64,000 bases of DNA, from positions 62,001 to 126,000 of the forward strand of contig JAGALP010000003.1 of NCBI GenBank assembly GCA_017625155.1, given 5' to 3'. Made by a program: the position numbers and the translations under genes. Within the stretch, counting starts at the first letter, position 1, and each line of letters starts with the position of its first letter. This stretch comes from Paludibacteraceae bacterium. Lineage in GTDB: Bacteria; Bacteroidota; Bacteroidia; Bacteroidales; Paludibacteraceae. The notes under the pieces are model-generated. The model worked only from the letters and a program-made list of their open reading frames with translations, did not search any database and had not been told where the DNA came from. This document shows, piece after piece, positions 45,145 through 52,472 of this stretch.

Positions 45145-46644
45145 ATGAAAACGAGTCCTATGACAACCATATTTCGCACTTTTACGAGTAGAGTAGCCGT
45201 ATTGGTATGCGGTATGGTTTTGTGTGCAGCTCAAGAGTTACATGCAAACGATACAACCCAAGTGATGTCTGACAAACAGACCAACATTTTTGTACCTACC
45301 AAGCCTAATACAGCGCACTGGAGTTTGTTTTTGGATGCTGGTGGAAATTTATTTGACGGAGATTTAGGACGTAATATAAATCCGTTTTTTGCGCCTTCAG
45401 TTGGTTTAGGTTTTACATACAACTTTAATACCACTTGGGGACTTGGTATGGAGTATATGTATTCGATGCATCGAGTAAAGCGAGATGATGAAATACTTCT
45501 CAAGGGGCAGATGCACCGTGCGCATGCGTTCGTAACATTTGATATTTTCAACGTATGGCGTCCATATAATCCCAGCAAAATTTTCGCGTTGAATCTTATT
45601 GCAGGAGGTGGTGCTGGATATAGTTTGATGGATACAACGTACATTGACAACGGCAAAGCTTTTGTGCCATTGGTGGTAGTAGGTGCTGATTTCCAATTTA
45701 ACGTAAGCAAGAGTGTATCTTTAGGTTTGAAAGGAATGTATTCCTATGCTATAACTGGTGATGCTATAGATGGTCGTGTTAAGGGTACGAGCAATGATGG
45801 TATCGTTGATTTAGCCCTATCTGTTCGTTACAAGTTTGATAGCAAAAAGAAACCTCACGTATTGAATGAGGATAGCGAGTTGCAATATATCAATCAGCTG
45901 AAAGATAATATCTCAGAAAGTGTAGAGCCTATCGTGCAAGAGGTTCTTGCGAACGAGCCACGCAAGCGCGATACAATCGTAGTATTCGACACTGTGGTGG
46001 TGAAGGAGGAAGTGGCAGCTCCTGTTATGAATAACGTATATTATGTTTATTTCGAGCTCAATAAGTCTGTATTGGATGATGATGCTTTGAAAGCCATTCA
46101 ACAAGCTGCTGCACAGATAGAAGCTAATCAAGATTTATGCTTGGAGGTTGTTGCATACGGAGACAATACAGGATCGGTAGCTTACAACAAAACATTGACC
46201 AATGCACGTGTTGATAAGGTGGTGGCTGAGTTGAAAGACGAGTATGGAGTAGCAGCAGAGCGTATAGTCGGACATAGCGGTGGCATCATCAAAGGTAAGC
46301 GTAGTACAGGCGCGTATGCTCCTAATCGTCGTGCAGAGATTCGCCTCATTAACAAGGAGGAGTTTGATGCTATTTCGCAAGAATTAGCTACAGAAGAGGA
46401 AGCCAAAGCAACAAATTGCAAGGATGAAGCACAAGCAACAGGTAAGACTATTGTTGTAAAAAAAGGTATGACGTTAGGCGGTATCGCAAAGGCACAATAT
46501 GGCAATGCTGCATGCTGGAAATATATATACAACGCCAACACAAATGTATTGTCGAATCCAGACAAGTTGCAAGAAGGTCAAGTATTGGTTATTCCTGAAT
46601 TGACCAAAAAGCAACGCGATGCTGTAAAGTTAAAAAAGAAATAG
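45145..46644 (+). CDS. OmpA-family outer membrane protein with C-terminal LysM
   Basis: A 499-residue protein: signal peptide (about residues 1-34, ending AAQELHAN), an N-terminal beta-barrel (about 45-235), a linker, an OmpA peptidoglycan-binding domain (about 292-410, VYYVYFELNKSVLDDDALKA and APNRRAEIRLINK), and a C-terminal LysM (about 433-490, VVKKGMTLGGIAKAQYGNAA). It probably anchors the outer membrane to peptidoglycan through two different domains. The LysM after the OmpA domain is less common than OmpA alone. A tRNA gene begins 20 nt after its stop. Confidence 0.88.
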   Translation: MKTSPMTTIFRTFTSRVAVLVCGMVLCAAQELHANDTTQVMSDKQTNIFVPTKPNTAHWSLFLDAGGNLFDGDLGRNINPFFAPSVGLGFTYNFNTTWGLGMEYMYSMHRVKRDDEILLKGQMHRAHAFVTFDIFNVWRPYNPSKIFALNLIAGGGAGYSLMDTTYIDNGKAFVPLVVVGADFQFNVSKSVSLGLKGMYSYAITGDAIDGRVKGTSNDGIVDLALSVRYKFDSKKKPHVLNEDSELQYINQLKDNISESVEPIVQEVLANEPRKRDTIVVFDTVVVKEEVAAPVMNNVYYVYFELNKSVLDDDALKAIQQAAAQIEANQDLCLEVVAYGDNTGSVAYNKTLTNARVDKVVAELKDEYGVAAERIVGHSGGIIKGKRSTGAYAPNRRAEIRLINKEEFDAISQELATEEEAKATNCKDEAQATGKTIVVKKGMTLGGIAKAQYGNAACWKYIYNANTNVLSNPDKLQEGQVLVIPELTKKQRDAVKLKKK

Positions 46645-46664
46645 TGAGCGCACTTTACGCGCGG

Positions 46665-46739
46665 GGTCCTGTAGCTCAGTTGGTTAGTAGCACCTGACTC
46701 ATAATCAGGGGGTCCTTGGTTCAAGCCCAAGCAGGACCA
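46665..46739 (+). tRNA. tRNA with CAU anticodon (Ile2 favoured, or elongator Met), bulged D stem
   Basis: A 75-nt cloverleaf: acceptor GGTCCTG/CAGGACC plus A73, anticodon loop CTCATAA (CAU), and T arm CTTGG-TTCAAGC-CCAAG. The D arm reads GCTC-AGTTGGTTA-GTAGC, one base longer than the usual GAGC, leaving a bulged U. Acceptor pairs C4-G69 and C5-G68 are those favoured by TilS for tRNA-Ile2 in E. coli, so lysidine-modified Ile2 is slightly preferred. CCA is not encoded. It starts 20 nt after the OmpA gene stop and seems to be on the same transcript. Confidence 0.88.
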
Positions 46740-46741
46740 CA

Positions 46742-46777
46742 AGACAATCACTCACATGAGTGGTTGTCTTTTTTTTG
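46742..46777 (+). terminator. Terminator of the OmpA-tRNA transcript
   Basis: AGACAATCACTC and GAGTGGTTGTCT form a 12-bp stem (one non-Watson-Crick position) around ACAT, followed by eight T. It starts 2 nt after the tRNA. Confidence 0.88.
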
Positions 46778-46792
46778 TACGGCCTATTTCTT

Positions 46793-46903
46793 TTATTCCT
46801 TGTCTTATGTATTTCCTTGTTAATTACGTATCATATACGTAGGATATACGTACCATATACGTAGGATACACGTAAGATATAGCGGTTAAAAAGCAAGGAA
46901 TAA
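46793..46903. repeat. TACGTA-array element, copy 2
   Basis: Perfect 10-bp outer inverted repeats TTATTCCTTG (46793-46802) and CAAGGAATAA (46894-46903) bound the element. Inner arms TTTCCTTGTTAA and TTAAAAAGCAAGGAA nest inside. Five palindromic sites start at 46825, 46836, 46847, 46858 and 46869 (last CACGTA), every 11 bp. 46821-46900 matches 28771-28850 at 72 of 80 positions. It lies upstream of a large secreted-protein gene, as copy 1 does. Confidence 0.87.
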
Positions 46904-46921
46904 CCGAACAGTCGCATAGTA

Positions 46922-46957
46922 TCCCTTACCCTACAGGCGCTTGCACCGTCCTATAGC
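46922..46957. repeat. GC-core repeat element upstream of the 1702-residue gene
   Basis: CC-led words (CCCTTA, CCCTACA) flank AGGCGCTTGCACCGTCC, whose GGCGC...GCACC arms can pair in part, then CCTATAG. The GTCCTATAG end is the same as in the 59261 element, and the core is the reverse complement of the palindrome at 31765. Confidence 0.55.
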
Positions 46958-47023
46958 GCAGAGTCTATATCTCCATAAAAATACCTTTTTTCTACGAAAA
47001 AAACAAAAAAATGCAACTTTCAT

Positions 47024-47054
47024 TTGGCAATTTCATTTTTTTTATCTATCTTTA
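47024..47054 (+). promoter_or_regulatory. Probable promoter of the 1702-residue secreted protein gene
   Basis: TTG at 47024, 20-nt spacer, TATCTTTA at 47047 (last base off consensus). It leaves a 99-nt AT-rich leader before the ATG at 47154. Confidence 0.6.
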
Positions 47055-47153
47055 CAGGCAATTTAGTCAATTGAAGAAACGATAACTAATATTAACTATC
47101 TAATTGTTAATTATACTAAATAACTTACTTTATTAACTTAAAATCATTTCATT

Positions 47154-50100
47154 ATGAGAAAAATCTTTATGTTATTCGCGGCATTGACGATGGTGTTGTC
47201 AATGTTTGCGGCGACTGAGACCGTTTACTTTGTAAACGCATCAAGTTGGACGGGCACAATCAATGCCTATGCGTGGACTGACGGAGGTGCTGAAAACCAA
47301 AGTTGGCCAGGCATAGCTGCTGCTAAAGAAGCAGAGCAAATTGCGGGTTGTGATGTTTATTCGTACACAGCAGAAGCTGACGCTTATGCTAAAGTAATCT
47401 TCAACAATGGATCAGCCCAAACTGCTAATCTTGACTGGACTGCTGGTAAGTATTATTGCAAAGACGGTTGGTACACCAAGGAAGAAGCTGAAGCTAAACT
47501 CGCAGCTCCTGCAGAGTATGAGTCTGTTTACTTTGTGGACAACCAAGGTTGGGGCAAAGCTAACATCTACACTTGGACTCCTGAAGTAGGTACATGGCCA
47601 GGTGTGGCTATGACCAAAGAGGCTGAACAATTGGCTGGTTATGATGTATATTCTTACACTGTTGAGAAAGGCACATCTTTCGGTGGCGTAATCTTCAACA
47701 ACGGTAGCAGCCAAACTGCTAACCTCGTTTGGACTGCTGGTAAGTACTACGTGAAAGATGGTTGGTACACCAAAGAGGAAGCTATCGAGAAACTTTCTGC
47801 TCCTGTTACTCCTCCTGTAATTACTTACGTTTTGATGGGTGTGGCTGGCGACTGGACTACTGGTATCGCTTTGACTGCTAACCCAGATAATGCTAACGAG
47901 TACGTGCTCCTTGATCAAACTATTTCAGAAGGCGATGCTGTGAAGGTTGTAACTCTCACCGATGGTGTAGCTACTGCATGGTGTGGCAATGTGGACGAGT
48001 ATTCTGTTGAACACTCTGCTGATGATATGGGCAACATCGTTCTCGCTCCTGGTAAATATAACTTCTACTACAAAGTAGCAGAGGATCTTATCTATATCGG
48101 CGCTGTAGCACCAGAATTGCCTACATACGACGTTACCGTAGCTGACGCTACAGTTTCTACTATGGGAGAAAATATCGTTCTTTCTGGTAATTGGGAGGAA
48201 AAATTATTGACAGTCAGCCTTTGGCAAGGTGGTGCTACCCAAGGATTTGGTACCTATGCTGCTGAAGACTATGCTCCTATTTTCTTGGGTACTGCTGAAT
48301 TAACTCCAACTTCTGAAGGTGTTTATGCTGATAATGGTGATAACACATTTACGTTCACCGCTACCGCTAATGACGCTGAAGGTGGCATCTATAATATCTC
48401 TGTAACTGGTGCAATCCCTGCAGCAGAAATCGAGTGGATTTCAATGCCTCTTGAAATCAGCAACTTGACCACAACGGAGATGCCTGTAGGTGATGTAACC
48501 TACTTGCAACTCATGGGTCGCAACGATATGGAAGATGCTGACGTTATGCTCTTCCTCAATGACTACACAGGCGAGGAGAAAGCTTACGAAGTAAACGTTG
48601 ACAACTCATCCGTAACTTTCGATGGTATGGAATTCACCGTTATGGATGGTTCTATCACCAAGTCTGTTGACCCAGAGAAGGGTGATGTATTTGCAGGTAC
48701 TGTTCACGCTTTTGTTGTAGATGAGGAAGTGGGTGAAATGTATGTTGAGTTCGCGCTCACTATGTATGCTCTTCCTCCTATCGCAATTGAGTTGGAAGAT
48801 GTTGAGATTGTTGTTAACGAAGAAAGTGCAATCGCATTCTTCAATGCTACATGGGAAGGTTCTCCACTTCAAGTAGAGGTTTCTGGCTTCGAAGAGGTAG
48901 AGTTCAAAGAGTACGAGGAATGCTGGCTCTCTATCGGTGACGATGTTAACTGGGTAGACGCTGCTGCTGGTCCTGCTGCTGTTATTATTGAAGATGGTGT
49001 AGCTATGCTCGAAGGTGAGTTTACTAGCTTCGCTACTGGCAAGACATATGAGGTAATGCTTTCTGGTACATTGCCAGTTGAAGAGCCAGAGGTTGTAGAG
49101 CCAACTTACACCGAGAACAAACTCAATACTTATGCATTCGGTCTTGAGTCTGAGCTCAACGATACTGCTCTTGTTGTTACCTATCGTTTGAACAACTCTA
49201 ACGCTACTTCAGTGGATGTTGTTGTTCTCAAGGGCGACAAAGTGGTTGCTACCGTTCCTGGTACTACTACTATCGGTGTGAACACCGTAGCTGTTCCTAC
49301 TGCTATCCTCCCACAAGGCTTCCAATTGACATGGAAAGTCGTTGTTAAGGGTACTTCTGTAGAAGCTCCTACACAAGAGGCGAAGACTTACGATTTCTAC
49401 CACCCATCTGGTGTAGATATCGACAACAACCCAGAGAACCCAACCTTTGGTATGCTTCTCGTTAACGAGGGTATGCAAGCTGTACTTGGTGAAATGCAAT
49501 CTAACGGCGAACCTTATGTAAGTACAGAAATGGGTGCTGGTATCTATGCTTTCACCCCATCTTTCGACCTTATTCCTAATGGTGACCAACCAGGTTACAA
49601 TGGTGGTATTGAGTTTACTACTGGTCGCGCCGATGGTGCAGGTACTGCATATTCTCCACGTCGTATCCGTATCTCTGAGGACGGTCGTATCTTCGTTACT
49701 TCACTCAATACAGATGGTAACTACCTCTGGGAGGTTAACGCTGCTAACATGAACGAGTGGACTCCTGTCTTCCAAGGTACATTGAATGATAACAAAGAGT
49801 TGATTACTGCTGATAGCAACTTCGTAGCTGCTCCTAACAACGGTTTCGACGTGAAGGGTGCTGGCGAGAACTTGCAACTCATGATGTATTCTGTTAACTT
49901 GCCAGGTATCACAGGTGCTGCAATGAGTGGCTTCCGTTGTGATGAGTACAACCTCGGTACTGCAACTTCTTGGGCTACTGCTCCTTCTAAGAACTGGGTG
50001 CTTGGTAGATATGCTATCAACTATACTGGTACTCAAGTTGTTTATGACAACGAAGGTGGTATCTGGATTGCATCTTATCGTGGTACAGCTAATGATGCTA

Positions 50101-52262
50101 ACCCAGGTCTTGTTCACATCAACGCTGATGGTGTAGAAGATGCAAAACTCGTTTGGAGTAACGTACGTCAAGCAGGTATCCGCTTCAACAACGACTTCAC
50201 CAAGCTTGTTGTAGCTGGTAACAATGGTGCTGCTAAGAAAGCTACTATCTACGCTGTTTCTAAGGACGCTAACGGCGCTCCTGTATTGACAGAGGAAACT
50301 GTTATTGATATGGCTTCTGTAGGTAACAACCTCAACGACTTCGCATTCGACTATGCGGGTAACCTCTATGCTTGTGGTAACTCTGCTGAGAAACTTATCG
50401 GTTGGGCTATGCCTTACAGCGGTGTTGTTGAGACTCCTGCTGCTTCTAAGTATGCATTCCACCTCGGCAACTTGCTCGAGAAGACTGAGATGACTGGTGT
50501 TGTTAAGCGCGCCCTCACTGTAGGCGAAAGCACCGTTGTCCTCACTCACGAGGCTGATGGTACTGCTAACCTCTACAACGTTATCGATGGAGAAGCTTAC
50601 AAGGTATCTCAAGAAGGCGTTATCGCTGTTGATACAACAAACGCTGGCGACCTCCTCGCAATCTCTGATATCGCTGTTACTGAGGACGGCAAGCTCGTTG
50701 CTATCAACTACATGCAAACTCAATCAGGTGACGACTATGTAGACGCAGGTTACAAACGTGGTGAGACTCGCGTTTACCTCTGGAACGACCTCGCAGGTGA
50801 TCCAGCTATCTTGTTCACCTCTAAGATGTCTTCTAACTGGTTCCGCAGCAAGCAAGGTTTGACCATGGCTGTTAAGGGTACTTCTGACAACATGGAGATC
50901 TTCACAACTGGTATCCACGCAACAAAAGCATGGGCACGCACATCTTCTTATCGCGTAATTGATGGCGTTTACACTGAGCCAGATGTTAACAACAACGACT
51001 ATTATCACTTCTACGACGTTGCTGATGCTGTAGCTCTTGAGACTACCGTTGGCACTCAATATGAGTTGAACGCTTCTCCTCTTGATTCTATGAACTGGAT
51101 CCTCGATGCTGAGTTGATTAACCCAGTTGAGATTGTAGAGCCAGAGACCAACAATGTTGAGATTTCTACTTGCGTAGCTCTCACACAAGATCTTGGTAAG
51201 AAGTTCAATGGTGCAACTATCGTAACCGTAGGCGAGCAACACCTCATGGTTGCTCCTTACGCTGACGCAGAGGGCAAGCTCGCTGGTGTGAAGGTGCTTG
51301 ACATCACAGCTGGTTTGGATGCTGCTACAGAGGTAGCTACTGCTGATCTTGACGCTGCTGTTGAGGCTACCGCTGCTGCTACCGCAGTTGCTGTTGCTGA
51401 GAACACACTCACTATTACTCTCGTTGCTGATGCTACTCTCTACACCTTAGAGGTAGTATTGGAAGAAAAACCTGATTACATGGTTATCGAAGACAATATC
51501 ACCAACGTGGTAATTGATCTTGAGCAAATGGCTATCATTGGTGGTCCAAGTACAATGTGGCAAGTTGAGGTATTCCTTGGCTTGGGTCAAGACAATGGTG
51601 ATGGTACAATCACTTTGACTGAGGAAAGTTCTGTAGCTATCATGGGCTTTGATGCTCGCTTCATCGATGGTTATGCATACGATATTGACGTAACCGCTCC
51701 TGCAGCTAAGGCTGTATTGCATGTAGAGGATAGCGGTTTCTTCTATGAGATCAAACTCGACATGACATCTGCTGCTCCTGCTGATCCTATCGTTGTCGTA
51801 GTAGAAGATGCAACTGTTCAAATTGATACTATTCCTCTCTTCGGTGATGCAGTTGACTACGCATTGAAGATGACTGCTAACTGGACCGACACAACCGACA
51901 ATACCACATACCCAGTATTGGTTGAGGTACCTGTTTACTACCCAGAGGCAACTGAGCCATTTGAGATGACATGTACTGTGACTATCGGTGGTGAGGGTGA
52001 TGATGACCCATGGCTTGGCTTCGGTGAAGGTCCTCTAACTATCACAACTGTAGATGGTGTGGTTACAGCTAAGGGTATCATTGCTAATCCATACACTGGT
52101 GTTGCATTTGATGTTACCGTTTCTGGTAAATTGCCAAATATGGAAATGGGCATAGATAATATTAATATCAATGCTAAACCTGTGAAGATGATCAAGAACG
52201 GTATGCTCATCATCAACAAGGGTGGTCGCGAATTCAATGCTCAAGGTGCAATGATTAAATAA
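47154..52262 (+). CDS. Giant secreted protein with CBM26-like starch-binding modules and T9SS-type tail
   Basis: A 1702-residue secreted protein. Signal peptide MRKIFMLFAALTMVLSMFA. Two tandem CBM26-like modules (about 22-118 and 121-216, each with WPG, VIFNNGS and DGWYTKEEA), a third carbohydrate-module-like domain (about 222-320), several ~100-residue beta domains (about 322-645), an Fn3-like domain (about 650-745), a long YD/beta-propeller-like region (about 745-1330, e.g. SPRRIRISEDGRIFVTSLN), more beta domains and the C-terminal tail KMIKNGMLIINKGGREF. Inferred to be exported by T9SS to the surface and to bind starch; no catalytic motif was recognised. Codon use is strongly biased, like the ribosomal genes, suggesting high expression. 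Confidence 0.82.
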   Translation: MRKIFMLFAALTMVLSMFAATETVYFVNASSWTGTINAYAWTDGGAENQSWPGIAAAKEAEQIAGCDVYSYTAEADAYAKVIFNNGSAQTANLDWTAGKYYCKDGWYTKEEAEAKLAAPAEYESVYFVDNQGWGKANIYTWTPEVGTWPGVAMTKEAEQLAGYDVYSYTVEKGTSFGGVIFNNGSSQTANLVWTAGKYYVKDGWYTKEEAIEKLSAPVTPPVITYVLMGVAGDWTTGIALTANPDNANEYVLLDQTISEGDAVKVVTLTDGVATAWCGNVDEYSVEHSADDMGNIVLAPGKYNFYYKVAEDLIYIGAVAPELPTYDVTVADATVSTMGENIVLSGNWEEKLLTVSLWQGGATQGFGTYAAEDYAPIFLGTAELTPTSEGVYADNGDNTFTFTATANDAEGGIYNISVTGAIPAAEIEWISMPLEISNLTTTEMPVGDVTYLQLMGRNDMEDADVMLFLNDYTGEEKAYEVNVDNSSVTFDGMEFTVMDGSITKSVDPEKGDVFAGTVHAFVVDEEVGEMYVEFALTMYALPPIAIELEDVEIVVNEESAIAFFNATWEGSPLQVEVSGFEEVEFKEYEECWLSIGDDVNWVDAAAGPAAVIIEDGVAMLEGEFTSFATGKTYEVMLSGTLPVEEPEVVEPTYTENKLNTYAFGLESELNDTALVVTYRLNNSNATSVDVVVLKGDKVVATVPGTTTIGVNTVAVPTAILPQGFQLTWKVVVKGTSVEAPTQEAKTYDFYHPSGVDIDNNPENPTFGMLLVNEGMQAVLGEMQSNGEPYVSTEMGAGIYAFTPSFDLIPNGDQPGYNGGIEFTTGRADGAGTAYSPRRIRISEDGRIFVTSLNTDGNYLWEVNAANMNEWTPVFQGTLNDNKELITADSNFVAAPNNGFDVKGAGENLQLMMYSVNLPGITGAAMSGFRCDEYNLGTATSWATAPSKNWVLGRYAINYTGTQVVYDNEGGIWIASYRGTANDANPGLVHINADGVEDAKLVWSNVRQAGIRFNNDFTKLVVAGNNGAAKKATIYAVSKDANGAPVLTEETVIDMASVGNNLNDFAFDYAGNLYACGNSAEKLIGWAMPYSGVVETPAASKYAFHLGNLLEKTEMTGVVKRALTVGESTVVLTHEADGTANLYNVIDGEAYKVSQEGVIAVDTTNAGDLLAISDIAVTEDGKLVAINYMQTQSGDDYVDAGYKRGETRVYLWNDLAGDPAILFTSKMSSNWFRSKQGLTMAVKGTSDNMEIFTTGIHATKAWARTSSYRVIDGVYTEPDVNNNDYYHFYDVADAVALETTVGTQYELNASPLDSMNWILDAELINPVEIVEPETNNVEISTCVALTQDLGKKFNGATIVTVGEQHLMVAPYADAEGKLAGVKVLDITAGLDAATEVATADLDAAVEATAAATAVAVAENTLTITLVADATLYTLEVVLEEKPDYMVIEDNITNVVIDLEQMAIIGGPSTMWQVEVFLGLGQDNGDGTITLTEESSVAIMGFDARFIDGYAYDIDVTAPAAKAVLHVEDSGFFYEIKLDMTSAAPADPIVVVVEDATVQIDTIPLFGDAVDYALKMTANWTDTTDNTTYPVLVEVPVYYPEATEPFEMTCTVTIGGEGDDDPWLGFGEGPLTITTVDGVVTAKGIIANPYTGVAFDVTVSGKLPNMEMGIDNININAKPVKMIKNGMLIINKGGREFNAQGAMIK

Positions 52263-52280
52263 TCAAGCAAACCTAAAATA

Positions 52281-52318
52281 AAAAAATGGGCTTCCTCTTT
52301 CGAGGGAGCCTATTTTTT
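52281..52318 (+). terminator. Terminator after the 1702-residue gene
   Basis: AAAAAATGGGCTTCCTC and GAGGGAGCCTATTTTTT pair (G-U allowed) around TTTC, ending in a T-run, about 20 nt after the stop. Confidence 0.85.
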
Positions 52319-52327
52319 ATTCTCGCC

Positions 52328-52376
52328 ACTAAACACTAAACACTAAACAATAGCCCCTCTAGGGCGTCCTCTAAAC
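52328..52376. repeat. 7-nt-phased element with GC hairpin core (copy 2)
   Basis: Three exact ACTAAAC units, a 21-nt core (three 7-nt steps) containing AGCCCCTCTAGGGCGTCC, then TCTAAAC resuming in the same 7-nt phase. The core hairpin is GCCC-CTCTA-GGGC. Intergenic, between the terminator and the next promoter. Confidence 0.88.
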
Positions 52377-52405
52377 AAAAAAATCGCTATAATAGCGATT
52401 TTTTT
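52377..52405. terminator. A/T-flanked hairpin before the 52404 promoter
   Basis: AAAAATCGCTAT and ATAGCGATTTTT form a perfect stem with T-run and A-run flanks, bidirectional. It abuts the -33 box of the next promoter, as the similar hairpin at 28936 does. Confidence 0.65.
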
Positions 52406-52434
52406 GCATATTCTGCAAATTTTTACTACCTTTG
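52404..52434 (+). promoter_or_regulatory. Promoter of the secreted beta-repeat proteins
   Basis: TTG at 52404, 20-nt spacer, TACCTTTG at 52427, 39 nt before the ATG at 52473. Confidence 0.8.
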
Positions 52435-52472
52435 TCGCCTAATTTGGAGTATTAGTGTTATTAAGTATGTAT

